A stretch of DNA of 64,000 nt from Psychrilyobacter atlanticus DSM 19335 (GCF_000426625.1 NZ_KE384548.1:1026703-1090702), one strand, 5' to 3'; shown: positions 52,142 through 61,234, counted from the first letter of the stretch. Program-made: numbers and translations. Notes: generated by a model from the sequence alone, not told the origin.

Positions 52142-52987
52142 TTAATTTGTATTCATAGAAGAAAGGTTCTTTTCCTTGTTTATCTCATATATTGTCTTGG
52201 CAACCAAAACTCCTAAAAATGCAGCTGAGATCATATCACTCAACCAATGTCTTGTCCCGTATATACGGGCTCCACTCAAGACTACAGAATAAACTATGGC
52301 CAAGCTTCTGATCACTTTATTTTTATATCCATAATAAAATGAAAACGCTACCGCTACAGATACAATTCCATGTCCCGAAGGAAGACTGGCACTGGAACTA
52401 TGAAATGGATTTACACTTCCATTCCCGTTAAACCATGAAGCCCAGTTAAAAAACTGATATGGGAGCATATTGACATCCGGCCTCAACCTGGAAATTATAT
52501 ATTTTAATAAATTTACTAATATTCCAGAGGCTATGACGCTGACCACTGCATTTTTGGAAACCTTTATTAATTTTTTATTTCCCAGCAGACTTCCTATCAA
52601 AAGAATTACTACCACTGAAGCTCCTGCTACATCTCCATCCCCCTGATCAGCCAAGAATCTTTCATATTTTGAATATTTTTCCTTGTTTATATTTTCTACT
52701 TTTATTTTCTTTTTTAACTCAGCTATCTCCTCCGAACTGGCAGTTCTTGCTCCATTTTCTATTCCCTCTAGAGTTTTAGCATAATATTTATTGGAAAACT
52801 TACTGGCTACAGGAAGATCCAAATAAACTATACTAAATACAGTTAATATTATTCCTATTATCGCTGCCTTTTTGTATTTTATAAGATTTTTATAAAATGC
52901 CCCTATAAAACCTTTCAAATAACCTTCCCTTAAAATTTCCAATGCTATTAGGATTATTATTATTACCATCAATGTTTCTTTATTCAT
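52142..52987 (-). CDS. PAP2 superfamily phosphatase
   Basis: 281 residues, about six membrane helices. The three acid-phosphatase motifs are present: KYIISRLRP (KxxxxxxRP), SLPSGHGIVS (PSGH) and GARIYGTRHWLSD (RxxxxxHxxxD). Members dephosphorylate phosphatidate, phosphatidylglycerol phosphate or undecaprenyl pyrophosphate on the periplasmic face. The N-terminal segment EGYLKGFIGAFYKN resembles the 46-residue protein encoded just upstream. The operon promoter carries a putative response-regulator site shared with the adjacent two-component genes, so envelope-stress control is likely. Confidence 0.92.
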   Translation of the reverse strand: MNKETLMVIIIILIALEILREGYLKGFIGAFYKNLIKYKKAAIIGIILTVFSIVYLDLPVASKFSNKYYAKTLEGIENGARTASSEEIAELKKKIKVENINKEKYSKYERFLADQGDGDVAGASVVVILLIGSLLGNKKLIKVSKNAVVSVIASGILVNLLKYIISRLRPDVNMLPYQFFNWASWFNGNGSVNPFHSSSASLPSGHGIVSVAVAFSFYYGYKNKVIRSLAIVYSVVLSGARIYGTRHWLSDMISAAFLGVLVAKTIYEINKEKNLSSMNTN

Positions 52988-53011
52988 AACCTCTCTCCTT
53001 TATAGATATAT

Positions 53012-53152
53012 TTAATAATACATCTTATGTTTTTTATACCTCATCATAATTTTAAAAACCATATCCATAAATCCTTCTACAGATCCCTTGAGATACCCCT
53101 TTAAATAACCCTCTCCTAAAACTTTTATCCCCATAAAAAATTTCTTACTCAT
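53012..53152 (-). CDS. 46-residue protein sharing an EGYLKG motif with the PAP2 protein
   Basis: Frame from ATG 53152 to TAA 53012, with GTGAGG four bases before the start. The peptide is basic (KVLGEGYLKGYLKGSVEGFMDMV, ending in RYKKHKMYY) and likely amphipathic. Its EGYLKG segment also appears near residue 21 of the phosphatase encoded 24 bases downstream (REGYLKGFIGAF). It is first gene after the putative operator and promoter at 53289-53326. A regulatory or membrane-binding small protein is possible. Confidence 0.6.
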   Translation of the reverse strand: MSKKFFMGIKVLGEGYLKGYLKGSVEGFMDMVFKIMMRYKKHKMYY

Positions 53153-53288
53153 AGACCTCACCCTCTCACTTTTTAATTTTTTCTATACGGTATAGGTGCC
53201 TTATTCCCGTCCTAAAATTTTTAGTATATTTTTTTCTTATCCTAACCTCTTAAAAAACAAATTTTTAACAAGCTGTCTTAGAATATAA

Positions 53289-53326
53289 ATTATAGTAACC
53301 TGCATTAATGAAAGTTTGATGAAAAA
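53289..53326 (-). promoter_or_regulatory. PAP2 operon promoter with OmpR-type direct repeat
   Basis: On the minus strand TTCATC-N5-TTCATT (inside 53326-53305) forms a tandem repeat with 11-bp period, overlapping the -35 position of a perfect TATAAT at 53294-53289. OmpR/PhoB-family regulators bind such repeats. A near-identical copy lies before the histidine kinase gene (55447-55468). Confidence 0.78.
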
Positions 53327-53347
53327 TTTATATTTTTTATCTTTTAT

Positions 53348-54019
53348 CTATTTCTTATTATCTTTAAAGATATACCCGACGCCCCTTATAGATGAGATCA
53401 ATGGTCTTTCTAATTTTAATTTTTTTCTCATATTCTTTATACAGGCATCCACAATACTCAGGTTCCCTTCAAAGTCATATCCCCATACAGATTCTACAAT
53501 TTTTTCTCTGGACAGAACCATCTCTTTATTCAAGAAAAAATATTCAATTAAGTTATATTCTTTTTTACTCAAAGATACTATTTTCCCTCTGACAGTTATT
53601 TCCTTTGAATCTCTCTTCAAACTGATCTCCCCGTATGTTTCAAACCCGTCTGTAAGGTAGTGACTTTTATTTCGCAAGGTTACCCTTATCCTGGCAAAGA
53701 GTTCTTCAATTTCAAAGGGTTTAGTGATATAGTCATCAGCTCCTATATCGAGTAACTGTATCTTTGAGATCAGACTATTTTTTGCTGTGAGCACAATTAT
53801 AGGTATATCAGACTCCTCCCTGATTTTTTTACAGAGATCTTCCCCTGATATATTTGGAATCATAAGATCTAAAAGCATTATATTAAAAAAATTATTTTTC
53901 ACTTTTTCTAAAGCACTTTTACCCTCAAAGGCCAGCTCCACTTTATACCCTTCTCTTAAAAATTCTATCTCTAAAAACTTACTTATTCTTTTATCATCTT
54001 CTACTATTAATATTTTCAA
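53348..54019 (-). CDS. OmpR/PhoB family response regulator
   Basis: 223 residues. Receiver domain 1-115: acidic pocket VEDDKR, phospho-acceptor Asp in IMLLDLMIPNISGED, Thr in IVLTAKNSL, Lys in YITKPFEIEELFARI. The winged-helix Trans_reg_C domain spans about 125-220 (SLKKEYNLIEYFFLNKEMVLSREKIVESVWGYDFEGNLSIVDACIKNMRKKL, ISSIRGVGYIFK). It follows the kinase gene by 15 bases, so the pair is one operon. Likely binding sites are the direct repeats at 55447 (autoregulation) and 53305 (PAP2 operon). Confidence 0.95.
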   Translation of the reverse strand: MKILIVEDDKRISKFLEIEFLREGYKVELAFEGKSALEKVKNNFFNIMLLDLMIPNISGEDLCKKIREESDIPIIVLTAKNSLISKIQLLDIGADDYITKPFEIEELFARIRVTLRNKSHYLTDGFETYGEISLKRDSKEITVRGKIVSLSKKEYNLIEYFFLNKEMVLSREKIVESVWGYDFEGNLSIVDACIKNMRKKLKLERPLISSIRGVGYIFKDNKK

Positions 54020-54034
54020 TTTTTCCTCCTGATA

Positions 54035-55357
54035 TCACTTGTTAAAATATAGTTTTGAAATAACTCCTGCTCTCTCTTTATTTTTTATCTCTACCTGGAA
54101 ACCAAGCTGTTTTGAGATCACCTTTACTATAGATAACCCCAGTCCATGACCTTCAATATCATTATTTCGAGATTGATCCTCCCTATAAAATCTGTCAAAG
54201 ATCCTATTTAAATTTTCTTCCTCAATATGTTCCCCATCATTTGAAATAGATAAAAATCCTGCATTTATTTTAATTTCTACCTTTTTATTGTCTCCATATT
54301 TAATGGCGTTTTCTATCAAATTAAGAAGTAATAGCTTTATTAAAACTTTATCTGTGGATATTTCACCGTCTCCCTCTATCACAAGTTCGCTCTCAGGGTA
54401 TTTGATCAATAATTTCATGTAGATCTCCCTTACTAATTTTTTCAAATCTAGGGTTTCCAATGTTAGTTCTATATCATTCTGGACCAAAAATAATAGTTTT
54501 TCAATGAGTTGTGTACTTTCATTGATAGTATTAGATATCACTCCTACATATTCTTTTATAACATCTTTATCCCCATCGTCTATGGCCCATCGTTCCAACA
54601 TCCCTGTATAACCCTTCATCACTGTAAGGGGAGTTTTCATCTCATGGGATGCACTGTGGATAAAATCCATCTGCTGGTTTTTTTGATCATTTAATCTTAT
54701 GAGCATATTGTTGGTGGCATTGATTATATTTTTATTCTCCTCATAATAACTATCCTTACTTTCTATCAGTTTAAAACTTTCTCCGTATATGTCCAGGCTA
54801 TTAAATTCTTCTTCTATATTTTTAATCTGAGAGATCATATGTTTATAAAAATATTTATAAAGAAATAAAACTGTCAGATTCAATAAGATAAAAACCACTG
54901 TAAATATTAAAAATATATCCACAACAAATTCAATATTATCCTCTAAATTTTTAACGACAGTTACCTGAACTGAGTTGTTCTCCTCATCATAGATAACATC
55001 GTTATAGATATAATATTTATAAAGTCCATAAATGGTCACCTTATCCCTTGCAGGAAGATCCTCGAAGACTGTATCTCCTTTTTTTAAATTAAAATCCTTA
55101 TTTTTTATAATGATGGAAAGGTTTTTAAATCCTGGGACTTCACCCAATGCATCTTCAACCTTTTCCCTCAAATCCAATTCATCCGGATCAGATATCTCTT
55201 TTTTTAAAAAATCAACTATAATCTGAACTTCTTTTTTCCCATTTTTTTTGCTGTGGTTCCAGCTGAACATGGTTATCTGAATAAATACAGCTAAGATCAC
55301 TGCTATAATTATAAAATATGATTTTTTCAAATCTTTGCTTATATATTTTTTTTTCAT
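54035..55357 (-). CDS. Sensor histidine kinase
   Basis: 440 residues. Membrane helices at about 13-32 and 150-170 frame a periplasmic sensor of about 115 residues. The HisKA domain contains the phospho-acceptor His in FIHSASHEMKTPLTVMKGYTGML. The HATPase domain has LIENAIKYGD (N box), LSISNDGEHI (G1), FDRFYRED (F box) and GHGLGLSIVKVI (G2). All catalytic motifs are intact. It partners the downstream response regulator. The input is unknown; the regulated PAP2 operon suggests envelope or lipid stress. An 11-bp-period repeat 90 bases upstream suggests autoregulation. Confidence 0.95.
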   Translation of the reverse strand: MKKKYISKDLKKSYFIIIAVILAVFIQITMFSWNHSKKNGKKEVQIIVDFLKKEISDPDELDLREKVEDALGEVPGFKNLSIIIKNKDFNLKKGDTVFEDLPARDKVTIYGLYKYYIYNDVIYDEENNSVQVTVVKNLEDNIEFVVDIFLIFTVVFILLNLTVLFLYKYFYKHMISQIKNIEEEFNSLDIYGESFKLIESKDSYYEENKNIINATNNMLIRLNDQKNQQMDFIHSASHEMKTPLTVMKGYTGMLERWAIDDGDKDVIKEYVGVISNTINESTQLIEKLLFLVQNDIELTLETLDLKKLVREIYMKLLIKYPESELVIEGDGEISTDKVLIKLLLLNLIENAIKYGDNKKVEIKINAGFLSISNDGEHIEEENLNRIFDRFYREDQSRNNDIEGHGLGLSIVKVISKQLGFQVEIKNKERAGVISKLYFNK

Positions 55358-55446
55358 CCTCTTCCCCCGCTTTTTCCTATCTATAATTAATAATTATTGA
55401 ACTTTTTTATAATTTAATTCTTTTCCTTCTACTAAGATACTACCAT

Positions 55447-55468
55447 TTAATGAAAGTTTGAAGAAAAA
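55447..55468 (-). promoter_or_regulatory. OmpR-type direct repeat before the kinase operon
   Basis: The minus-strand sequence TTCTTC-N5-TTCATT has the same layout as 53305-53326; 21 of 22 bases agree by eye. A TATCTT-like -10 box lies about 10 bases downstream. Confidence 0.75.
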
Positions 55469-56180
55469 ATAAATTATTCTCTACCTTATTCAATCATTAT
55501 TTTTATCATCCTTCCTCTTAACATATAATTTTTATCATTTAATTTTTGTTTAAGATTGTTAAAAATCAAAATCCTTACACTGAGCTCACTAAGGAAAAAC
55601 TCGAAAGTGCACTAAGAGAACCTTCTTCTTTTTACCCTTGACGCAGACTAGGTTCTGACTTTAACCAATCCATAGCACACAGATCTCTCTCGAGACTATC
55701 CGATATGGGCATCACCAATATCTCTACTCGCAAGGGGTATCACCAAAATGCTATTAGTTTACTATATAAACATAGGATTTTGAGATAAAGTTTATTCCAT
55801 AAACTAAGAATATTGTGGACACAGAAGCCCCTTTGAATTACACAGATTAAAACATTTTTTATTGGTTAGAATCTTAAAGCGAAGTTTATAGTCGTTCCGC
55901 TCCATCAGTATTGTTTCTACAACAACGATCGTGTATTACTTATTAAGACAATTATAAACTTCCGGCTCTTTTTGGATACTTATTTCTAGCTGCAGAGAAA
56001 AAGTATCTCGCTCCTTTAGGAGTGAAATAGTCTTTTTATTATGAACCCGTATCAAAGACGGAAACTTTGGGACCTTATTTTTGACACAGATCTAAAAATC
56101 TCAACGTAGAGATCACAGAGATTCACTGAGGATTTCTTTCTTATCTTTTGATTCCAAAATTTATAGTCATTCAAAAATGT
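55469..56180. repeat. Repeat-rich non-coding island A
   Basis: About 700 bases with no credible ORF. It holds inverted copies of the TTGGTGATGCCC repeat at 55696-55719 and 55733-55782. Phrases such as CACTGAGCTCACTAAGG (55580), CACTAAGAGAACC and CACAGAGATTCACTGAGG (near 56118) recall the 'CTCTGTG/CACTGAG' type of non-coding repeat seen in many bacterial genomes. The segment 55573-55622 is similar to 57689-57739 in island B. No tRNA or rRNA seen. Confidence 0.65.
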
Positions 56181-56207
56181 AAAAAGGCACTCCTAAGAGT
56201 GCCTTTT
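56181..56207 (-). terminator. Terminator of the Na+/H+ antiporter-type gene
   Basis: AAAAAGGCACTC and GAGTGCCTTTTT form a 12-bp stem with a 4-base loop and T-runs on both strands. Confidence 0.9.
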
Positions 56208-56248
56208 TATACTAAAACTTCATTGATTTTTCCTTTAAAATTCACACA

Positions 56249-57553
56249 CTAAAATACCATTGCTCCAATTACACCAAATATTACAAGGGGTATATTAAAG
56301 TGCAGGAAAGTCGGGACACATGTATCCCAGATATGATCATGCTGGTTATCTGCATTAAGACCGGCAGTAGGACCTAATGTACTATCGGAAGCAGGAGATC
56401 CTGCATCACCAAGTGCTGCTGCTGTCCCTATAAGTATAGCAGTTGCAAGGGGGCTAAATCCTAATTTTAAACAGAGAGGTACATAGATAACTGCAATAAT
56501 AGGGATTGTACCAAAGGAAGTTCCGATTCCCATGGTGATGATCAGCCCCAGGATAATCATTATAAGGGAAGCAAAAAATTTACTTTCTCCTACAATTCCT
56601 GCTGTCACGTCAACCAAGGCCTGTACTCCTCCAGTTTCTCTGATTACCGCTCCATAACCTGAGGCAACCAGCATCACAAATGCAATAAATCCCATCATAT
56701 GTATCCCATTGTTGGTTATATCATTGAGACTCTTCCACTTTATCGCCCCAAAGGTTACCATGATTCCCAAACCTACAATTGCACCTAGAGGAAGCGAACC
56801 TATCGTTAATTGAATAACCAAGGCTGTCCCTGCTCCAACTAAGGCAGCAAAATGTGATCTTGTAAATTTAATATCTTCATCTTCACTAAGATCAGGTTCA
56901 GTAAATTCGACCTCTTCGTATTCCCGGGGTTTTCGATAACTGATAAATATTGCAACCAAAACACCAACTATCATTCCTATAGCCGGGAATGCCATCCCTT
57001 TCCAGATTATTGATTTAGAAATCTCCATTCCATTTGCCGTCATCTGATCAGCAATAATCCCGTGAAAGATCAGTCCAAATCCTACTGGCAGAGCAATATA
57101 AGGGGTTTTAAGACCAAAGGTAAGAGCACAAGCTACTCCCCTTCTATCAATTTTTAATATATTCATAATTTTTAATAATGAAGGTATAAGAATTGGTATA
57201 AAAGCAATATGAACCGGTATAAGATTCTGGGATAAGCAGCTGATGGCTGCAATAATAATTAGCAACACATATCTTTTCCCTTTTATTGTCTTGGCAATTT
57301 TTTTAGATAATAGCGTAGCCAGTCCGGTCTCATGAATTGCTGTAGCCAAAGCTCCAAGCAAGATATAACTCAGTGCAGTTTCAGCGTTTCCTCCCATCCC
57401 TCCTACTAAAATATTCATAACTTCATTTAGAGGGATACCCGATAGAATCCCTCCAAATAATGCAGCTATAATGAGAGATAATATGACATTCAGGTTCAAT
57501 AGACATAAAACACTCATCAAGATAACTGATAATAAAACTGGGTTTGTTAACAT
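56249..57553 (-). CDS. Na+/H+ antiporter family transporter (YuiF-like)
   Basis: 434 residues from ATG 57553, with AAAGGAGGA nine bases upstream; an ATG at 57586 would place the ribosome site inside the gene. About eleven membrane helices. An N-terminal Na_H_antiport_2 region (PVLLSVILMSVLCLLNLNVILSLI) and the NhaC-like core ISCLSQNLIPVHIAFIPILIPSLL, ITMGIGTSFGTIPIIAVIYVPL and LGDAGSPASDSTLGPTAGLNADNQHDHIWDT. The last block is typical of YuiF-type proteins, for which amino-acid (histidine) transport has been proposed. It is isolated between two repeat-rich non-coding islands. Confidence 0.88.
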   Translation of the reverse strand: MLTNPVLLSVILMSVLCLLNLNVILSLIIAALFGGILSGIPLNEVMNILVGGMGGNAETALSYILLGALATAIHETGLATLLSKKIAKTIKGKRYVLLIIIAAISCLSQNLIPVHIAFIPILIPSLLKIMNILKIDRRGVACALTFGLKTPYIALPVGFGLIFHGIIADQMTANGMEISKSIIWKGMAFPAIGMIVGVLVAIFISYRKPREYEEVEFTEPDLSEDEDIKFTRSHFAALVGAGTALVIQLTIGSLPLGAIVGLGIMVTFGAIKWKSLNDITNNGIHMMGFIAFVMLVASGYGAVIRETGGVQALVDVTAGIVGESKFFASLIMIILGLIITMGIGTSFGTIPIIAVIYVPLCLKLGFSPLATAILIGTAAALGDAGSPASDSTLGPTAGLNADNQHDHIWDTCVPTFLHFNIPLVIFGVIGAMVF

Positions 57554-57654
57554 AAAATTTGTTCCTCCTTTTTTCTTTGCTTCCATATGGTAACATAAAG
57601 ATAATATAGATATACCATATATCTGCTACATGAAATGATATACTATTACCTAAA

Positions 57655-57950
57655 AAAATACAACCTTAAAGCAAATTTTTAAGCCAAACCTCTACACTAA
57701 GCTCACAAAGAAAAAGAAGAGAGTACACTAAGAAGATCTTTTTTTACCACTAATCTATATTAATTTATCAGAAGTTAAACCTATCAACTCAGAGATTAGA
57801 TTAGAGTTTCTCAGTGCACTATTTTTTCTCGGTAAACCTCCGTGTCCAAGGTTTAAATCTGTGATCATCAGAGAATCTTCCGTGTTCACAAAATCCTATG
57901 TTTACAGAGTAAACTACTAGCATTTTGGTGATGCCCACATCGGGTAGTGC
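57655..57950. repeat. Repeat-rich non-coding island B
   Basis: No credible ORF between the antiporter start and 58182. The segment 57889-57948 is an inverted relative of 55733-55782: CAAAATCCTATGTTTA, AGTAAACTA, then TAGCATTTTGGTGATGCCC. 57689-57739 is a direct relative of 55573-55622. CACTAAG/CTCAGTG phrases recur. Islands A and B thus share segments in both orientations around one gene. Confidence 0.65.
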
Positions 57951-58053
57951 AATAACATGAGTGATATCCTTAAAGCTCAAACTATAACCTAGTTTATCTA
58001 TTGGTACTATTGAGATTTAGAGGCAAGAAATAGATTTGTCCATGAGAAACACT

Positions 58054-58096
58054 AAAGGTCCACCTCATGAACTAATCGTCCATCTGGTGGACCTTT
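58054..58096. terminator. Large hairpin with T-run
   Basis: AAAGGTCCACC and GGTGGACCTTT form an 11-bp stem with a 21-base loop, followed by TTTTT on the plus strand. No plus-strand gene precedes it, so it may belong to the repeat island or end a non-coding transcript. Confidence 0.55.
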
Positions 58097-58182
58097 TTAA
58101 GCTTTAAAAAGGTATTAAATTACAGTAAAAAATCCTCCCAAAGAGACAACTTGTCTCCTCAACAGACGTTTCTATTAATATT

Positions 58183-58374
58183 TTAGTAGAAAAAATAAAA
58201 TAATGCAGCCATACCCAAAAGTCCCGCTATAAGTATAAATAATAGGGGAACTGTTTTTTTATAAAGATTCATTACTAAAAAGAATATCTCCTTATTTGTA
58301 ATAGTTTCCCTGTTAAAATCTATATTTTTCTTTTCTCCATCAGTGAATTCACTATATTTTTTTAATTTTTTCAT
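58183..58374 (-). CDS. Small membrane protein at the end of the opp operon
   Basis: 63 residues: a charged first half (MKKLKKYSEFTDGEKKNIDFN) and one or two hydrophobic segments (TVPLLFILIAGLLGMAALFYFFY). AAGGGAA precedes the ATG; it starts 22 bases after oppF in the same direction. Unknown family. Presence at the operon end suggests an accessory of the transporter, but this is only neighbourhood. Confidence 0.6.
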   Translation of the reverse strand: MKKLKKYSEFTDGEKKNIDFNRETITNKEIFFLVMNLYKKTVPLLFILIAGLLGMAALFYFFY

Positions 58375-58396
58375 ATCATTCCCTTATTTTTAAAAA

Positions 58397-59362
58397 TTAA
58401 TCTGTCTTATAACAGGCTATAAAATGTCCATCTCTAACTTCAACCATAACAGATTCTGTGTCTCTCTTCTTTGGATCTCTGTCATCGATCTTATAACCAG
58501 CTGGTATCTTTACCCATTCTGGTGTTTTTTCACTTGTATAGTTCTTTGTATTCTTTCTTGGATGGGACTTAGGTATGGCAGATAATAATTTTTTCGTATA
58601 AAAATGAACTGGTGATTCAAATAATTTATTTGTTTCTGCTAATTCCACTATCCTTCCAAAATACATTACTGCTATCCTATCAGAGATATGTTTTACAACT
58701 GATAGATCGTGGGTTATAAAAAGATATGTAAGCTCCTCTTCTTTTTGAAGGTCCTTCAACAAATTTATTACTTTTGCTTGTACCGAAACATCCAGGGCTG
58801 ATACAGATTCATCACAGACAATAAATTTTGGATTTAGAGCTAATGCCCTAGCAATTCCAATCCTTTGTCTTTGTCCACCACTAAATTCATGGGGATATCT
58901 AGTCAAATGGTTGGGATCTACCCCACATCTACTGGCCGTTCCTCTTATATGATCATATAATTCATTCTTTTTCTTCATCTTATGAAATTTTACAGCTTCT
59001 CCAATGGTCTGTTCTACAGTCAATCTTGGGTTCAATGAAGAATAAGGATCTTGAAAAATTATTTGCATCTCCTTTCTGAGTTCATTCATCTTTCCCTTAC
59101 TTGCATCGTGAATATTTGTCCCATTATAAAAAACTTCTCCACCACTTTTTTCATATAGGTTCATAAGTGTTCTTCCAAGGGTAGATTTTCCACATCCAGA
59201 TTCTCCTACAAGTCCTAGAGTTTCCCCTTTTTTTATATTGAATGAAACTCCATCTACAGCTTTTACATGATCTACAGTTCTTCTCAATACACCTTTTTTT
59301 ATCGGGTAGTATTTTTTTAAATCCTGTACTTCTATTAAGTTTACTCCTAAATTCTCATTCAT
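58397..59362 (-). CDS. oppF: Oligopeptide ABC transporter ATPase OppF
   Basis: 321 residues. Walker A GESGCGKST (53-61), Q loop QIIFQDPYSSLNPR, signature FSGGQRQRIGIARAL, Walker B KFIVCDESVSALD and the His switch FITHDLSVVKHI. The C-terminal oligo_HPY extension (HFYTKKLLSAIPKSHP) identifies the Opp/Dpp class. The start codon overlaps the oppD stop by one base (TAATG). With OppD it drives peptide import. Confidence 0.95.
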   Translation of the reverse strand: MNENLGVNLIEVQDLKKYYPIKKGVLRRTVDHVKAVDGVSFNIKKGETLGLVGESGCGKSTLGRTLMNLYEKSGGEVFYNGTNIHDASKGKMNELRKEMQIIFQDPYSSLNPRLTVEQTIGEAVKFHKMKKKNELYDHIRGTASRCGVDPNHLTRYPHEFSGGQRQRIGIARALALNPKFIVCDESVSALDVSVQAKVINLLKDLQKEEELTYLFITHDLSVVKHISDRIAVMYFGRIVELAETNKLFESPVHFYTKKLLSAIPKSHPRKNTKNYTSEKTPEWVKIPAGYKIDDRDPKKRDTESVMVEVRDGHFIACYKTD

Positions 59363-60327
59363 TAATCAACCTCTTTTTTTAGATGGACTCTCAGCTCTCT
59401 ATTTTCTAGTGTTATCATCTGGGTATCATCCTCATAATAAATTTCATCTGTAATTTCATAGTTTCCACCTCTATCAATTGCTATAGGATGTCCGATTTTC
59501 TCTGGCATAGAATACAGTTCATCACTGTCAGTATCTATACTCGGCATAGAATTCATAAGCCCAACTGTATATGGATGGATAGGATTATCAAATAGATCAT
59601 CGATTGTAGCTATTTCCATAACTCTTCCTCTATACATAACTACTACCCTATCTGCTACTTCTGCGATTACTCCTAGATCGTGAGTTATAAATATAGTAGA
59701 AGTTTTAAACTCCTCCTTTATATCCTTTAATAATTTTAGGATCTCTGCCTGAATGGTAACGTCTAGAGCTGTAGTGGGTTCATCTGCAATAAGTAGTTTT
59801 GGTTCACACAAAAGTGCCATAGCTATTACTACCCTCTGCCTTTGTCCCCCACTCAAATTATGTGGATATCCATTATAAACTCTTTCTGGTCCTGCTATTC
59901 CTACTTTTTCCAGCATTCCTATGGCTTTTGCTTTGGCATCTTTTTTTGATAATTTTTGATGAAAAAATAGTACCTCTGTAAGCTGATCTCCAATAGTTAA
60001 TACAGGATTTAGAGATGTCATAGGCTCTTGAAAGATAACTGACATATCACTTCCCCTCATATTTCTCAACTTATCAGGATCCATAGAAAATAAATTATCT
60101 CCTTGAAATCTTATCTCTCCTCCTTCTACAAACCCTGGAGGCATAGGAACAATCCCCATTATTGCCATGGTGGTAACACTTTTTCCACTTCCAGATTCAC
60201 CTACTATTCCTAGAGTTTCACCTTCATACATATCAAAACTAACACCATCTACAGCTTTTACTATAGATTTATCCTCTTCTAGTCTAAAATAAAACTTTAA
60301 ATCATCTATTTCTAATATTTTTTTCAT
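59362..60327 (-). CDS. oppD: Oligopeptide ABC transporter ATPase OppD
   Basis: 321 residues. Walker A GESGSGKSV (43-51), Q loop VIFQEPMTSLNPVL, signature LSGGQRQRVVIAMAL, Walker B KLLIADEPTTALD, His switch FITHDLGVIAEV, and an oligo_HPY tail (HPYTVGLMNSMPSID). Follows oppC by 12 bases. Forms the heterodimeric ATPase with OppF. Confidence 0.95.
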   Translation of the reverse strand: MKKILEIDDLKFYFRLEEDKSIVKAVDGVSFDMYEGETLGIVGESGSGKSVTTMAIMGIVPMPPGFVEGGEIRFQGDNLFSMDPDKLRNMRGSDMSVIFQEPMTSLNPVLTIGDQLTEVLFFHQKLSKKDAKAKAIGMLEKVGIAGPERVYNGYPHNLSGGQRQRVVIAMALLCEPKLLIADEPTTALDVTIQAEILKLLKDIKEEFKTSTIFITHDLGVIAEVADRVVVMYRGRVMEIATIDDLFDNPIHPYTVGLMNSMPSIDTDSDELYSMPEKIGHPIAIDRGGNYEITDEIYYEDDTQMITLENRELRVHLKKEVD

Positions 60328-60339
60328 GAATCAACCTCA

Positions 60340-61218
60340 TTATTTGGATTTTGGATCAAGAGCATATCTTAGACCTGCTCCTACTAAATTAAAGCACATT
60401 ACTGTAATAAATATAGCTACTCCTGGAGTCATCCATATCCACCAATAATTCTGAATTGTGTAGATTGACCTAGCTCCATTTATCATATTGCCCCATGTAG
60501 CTGCTGTAGGAGAAACTAATCCTAAGAAGGATAACATTGACTCACTTAATATTGCCCCTGCCATTCCCAATGTAATCGAAATAATTAGATATGATATTGT
60601 ATTAGGTACCAAATGTACAAATATTTTTCTGGCATCGCTAAGTCCCAATGCCTTTGTAGCCAACATAAATTCTTGTTCCCGGAGGGTTAAAAGTTGTCCC
60701 CTTATCTGTCTTGCGATTCCTGTCCATCCAACAATTCCCAAAACCATCATAATCATATAGATATTAGGTCCTGTAATAGCTATCAGAGTAATCAGTAGTA
60801 CCATTACCGGCAATACATTAATTACCTCGATAATTCTCATGATCGCATTATCTATTGCTCCTCCATAATAACCCGCTGCTCCACCCATTATTATTCCCAA
60901 TGTAGTAGATATACTCACTGCTACCAGACCTATTGTCAACGAAATTCTACTACCATATAAGAGTCTGATAAAAATATCTCTTCCAGATTCATCGGTTCCC
61001 AAAATATGATTTCCTCCTGGTGAAAATGGTGACCCATTTATAAGTACATCCATATCTATATCATCGGGACCTATTCCAAGACCCTTTGATATCAAAGGTG
61101 TTAATAATGCAAGAAGTGCAATACACCCCAATAAAATTAGTGCTGCCAGTGCTATTCTATCTCTTTTAAATCTCTTCAGCATAATCGCTAAAGGAGATTT
61201 TGATCTATTATCCATCAT
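60340..61218 (-). CDS. oppC: Oligopeptide ABC transporter permease OppC
   Basis: 292 residues with an N-terminal OppC_N segment (MLKRFKRDRIALAALILLG) and a BPD_transp_1 domain. HILGTDESGRDIFIRLLYGSRISL and the EAA coupling loop ALGLSDARKIFVHLVPNTI are typical. About six membrane helices. Two ATGs (61218 and 61215) are equally plausible. Lies 16 bases after oppB. Confidence 0.94.
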   Translation of the reverse strand: MMDNRSKSPLAIMLKRFKRDRIALAALILLGCIALLALLTPLISKGLGIGPDDIDMDVLINGSPFSPGGNHILGTDESGRDIFIRLLYGSRISLTIGLVAVSISTTLGIIMGGAAGYYGGAIDNAIMRIIEVINVLPVMVLLITLIAITGPNIYMIMMVLGIVGWTGIARQIRGQLLTLREQEFMLATKALGLSDARKIFVHLVPNTISYLIISITLGMAGAILSESMLSFLGLVSPTAATWGNMINGARSIYTIQNYWWIWMTPGVAIFITVMCFNLVGAGLRYALDPKSK

Positions 61219-61234
61219 CTCTCTCCCTTATTAT

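Noticed and set aside
53316-53660. 114-residue plus-strand ORF opposite the response regulator
   Set aside because: Antisense shadow of a certain gene, with no ribosome site.
58130-58170. GAGACAACTTGTCTC palindrome as a terminator or operator
   Set aside because: Perfect 15-base palindrome but no T-run and no promoter elements or second copy to support either reading.
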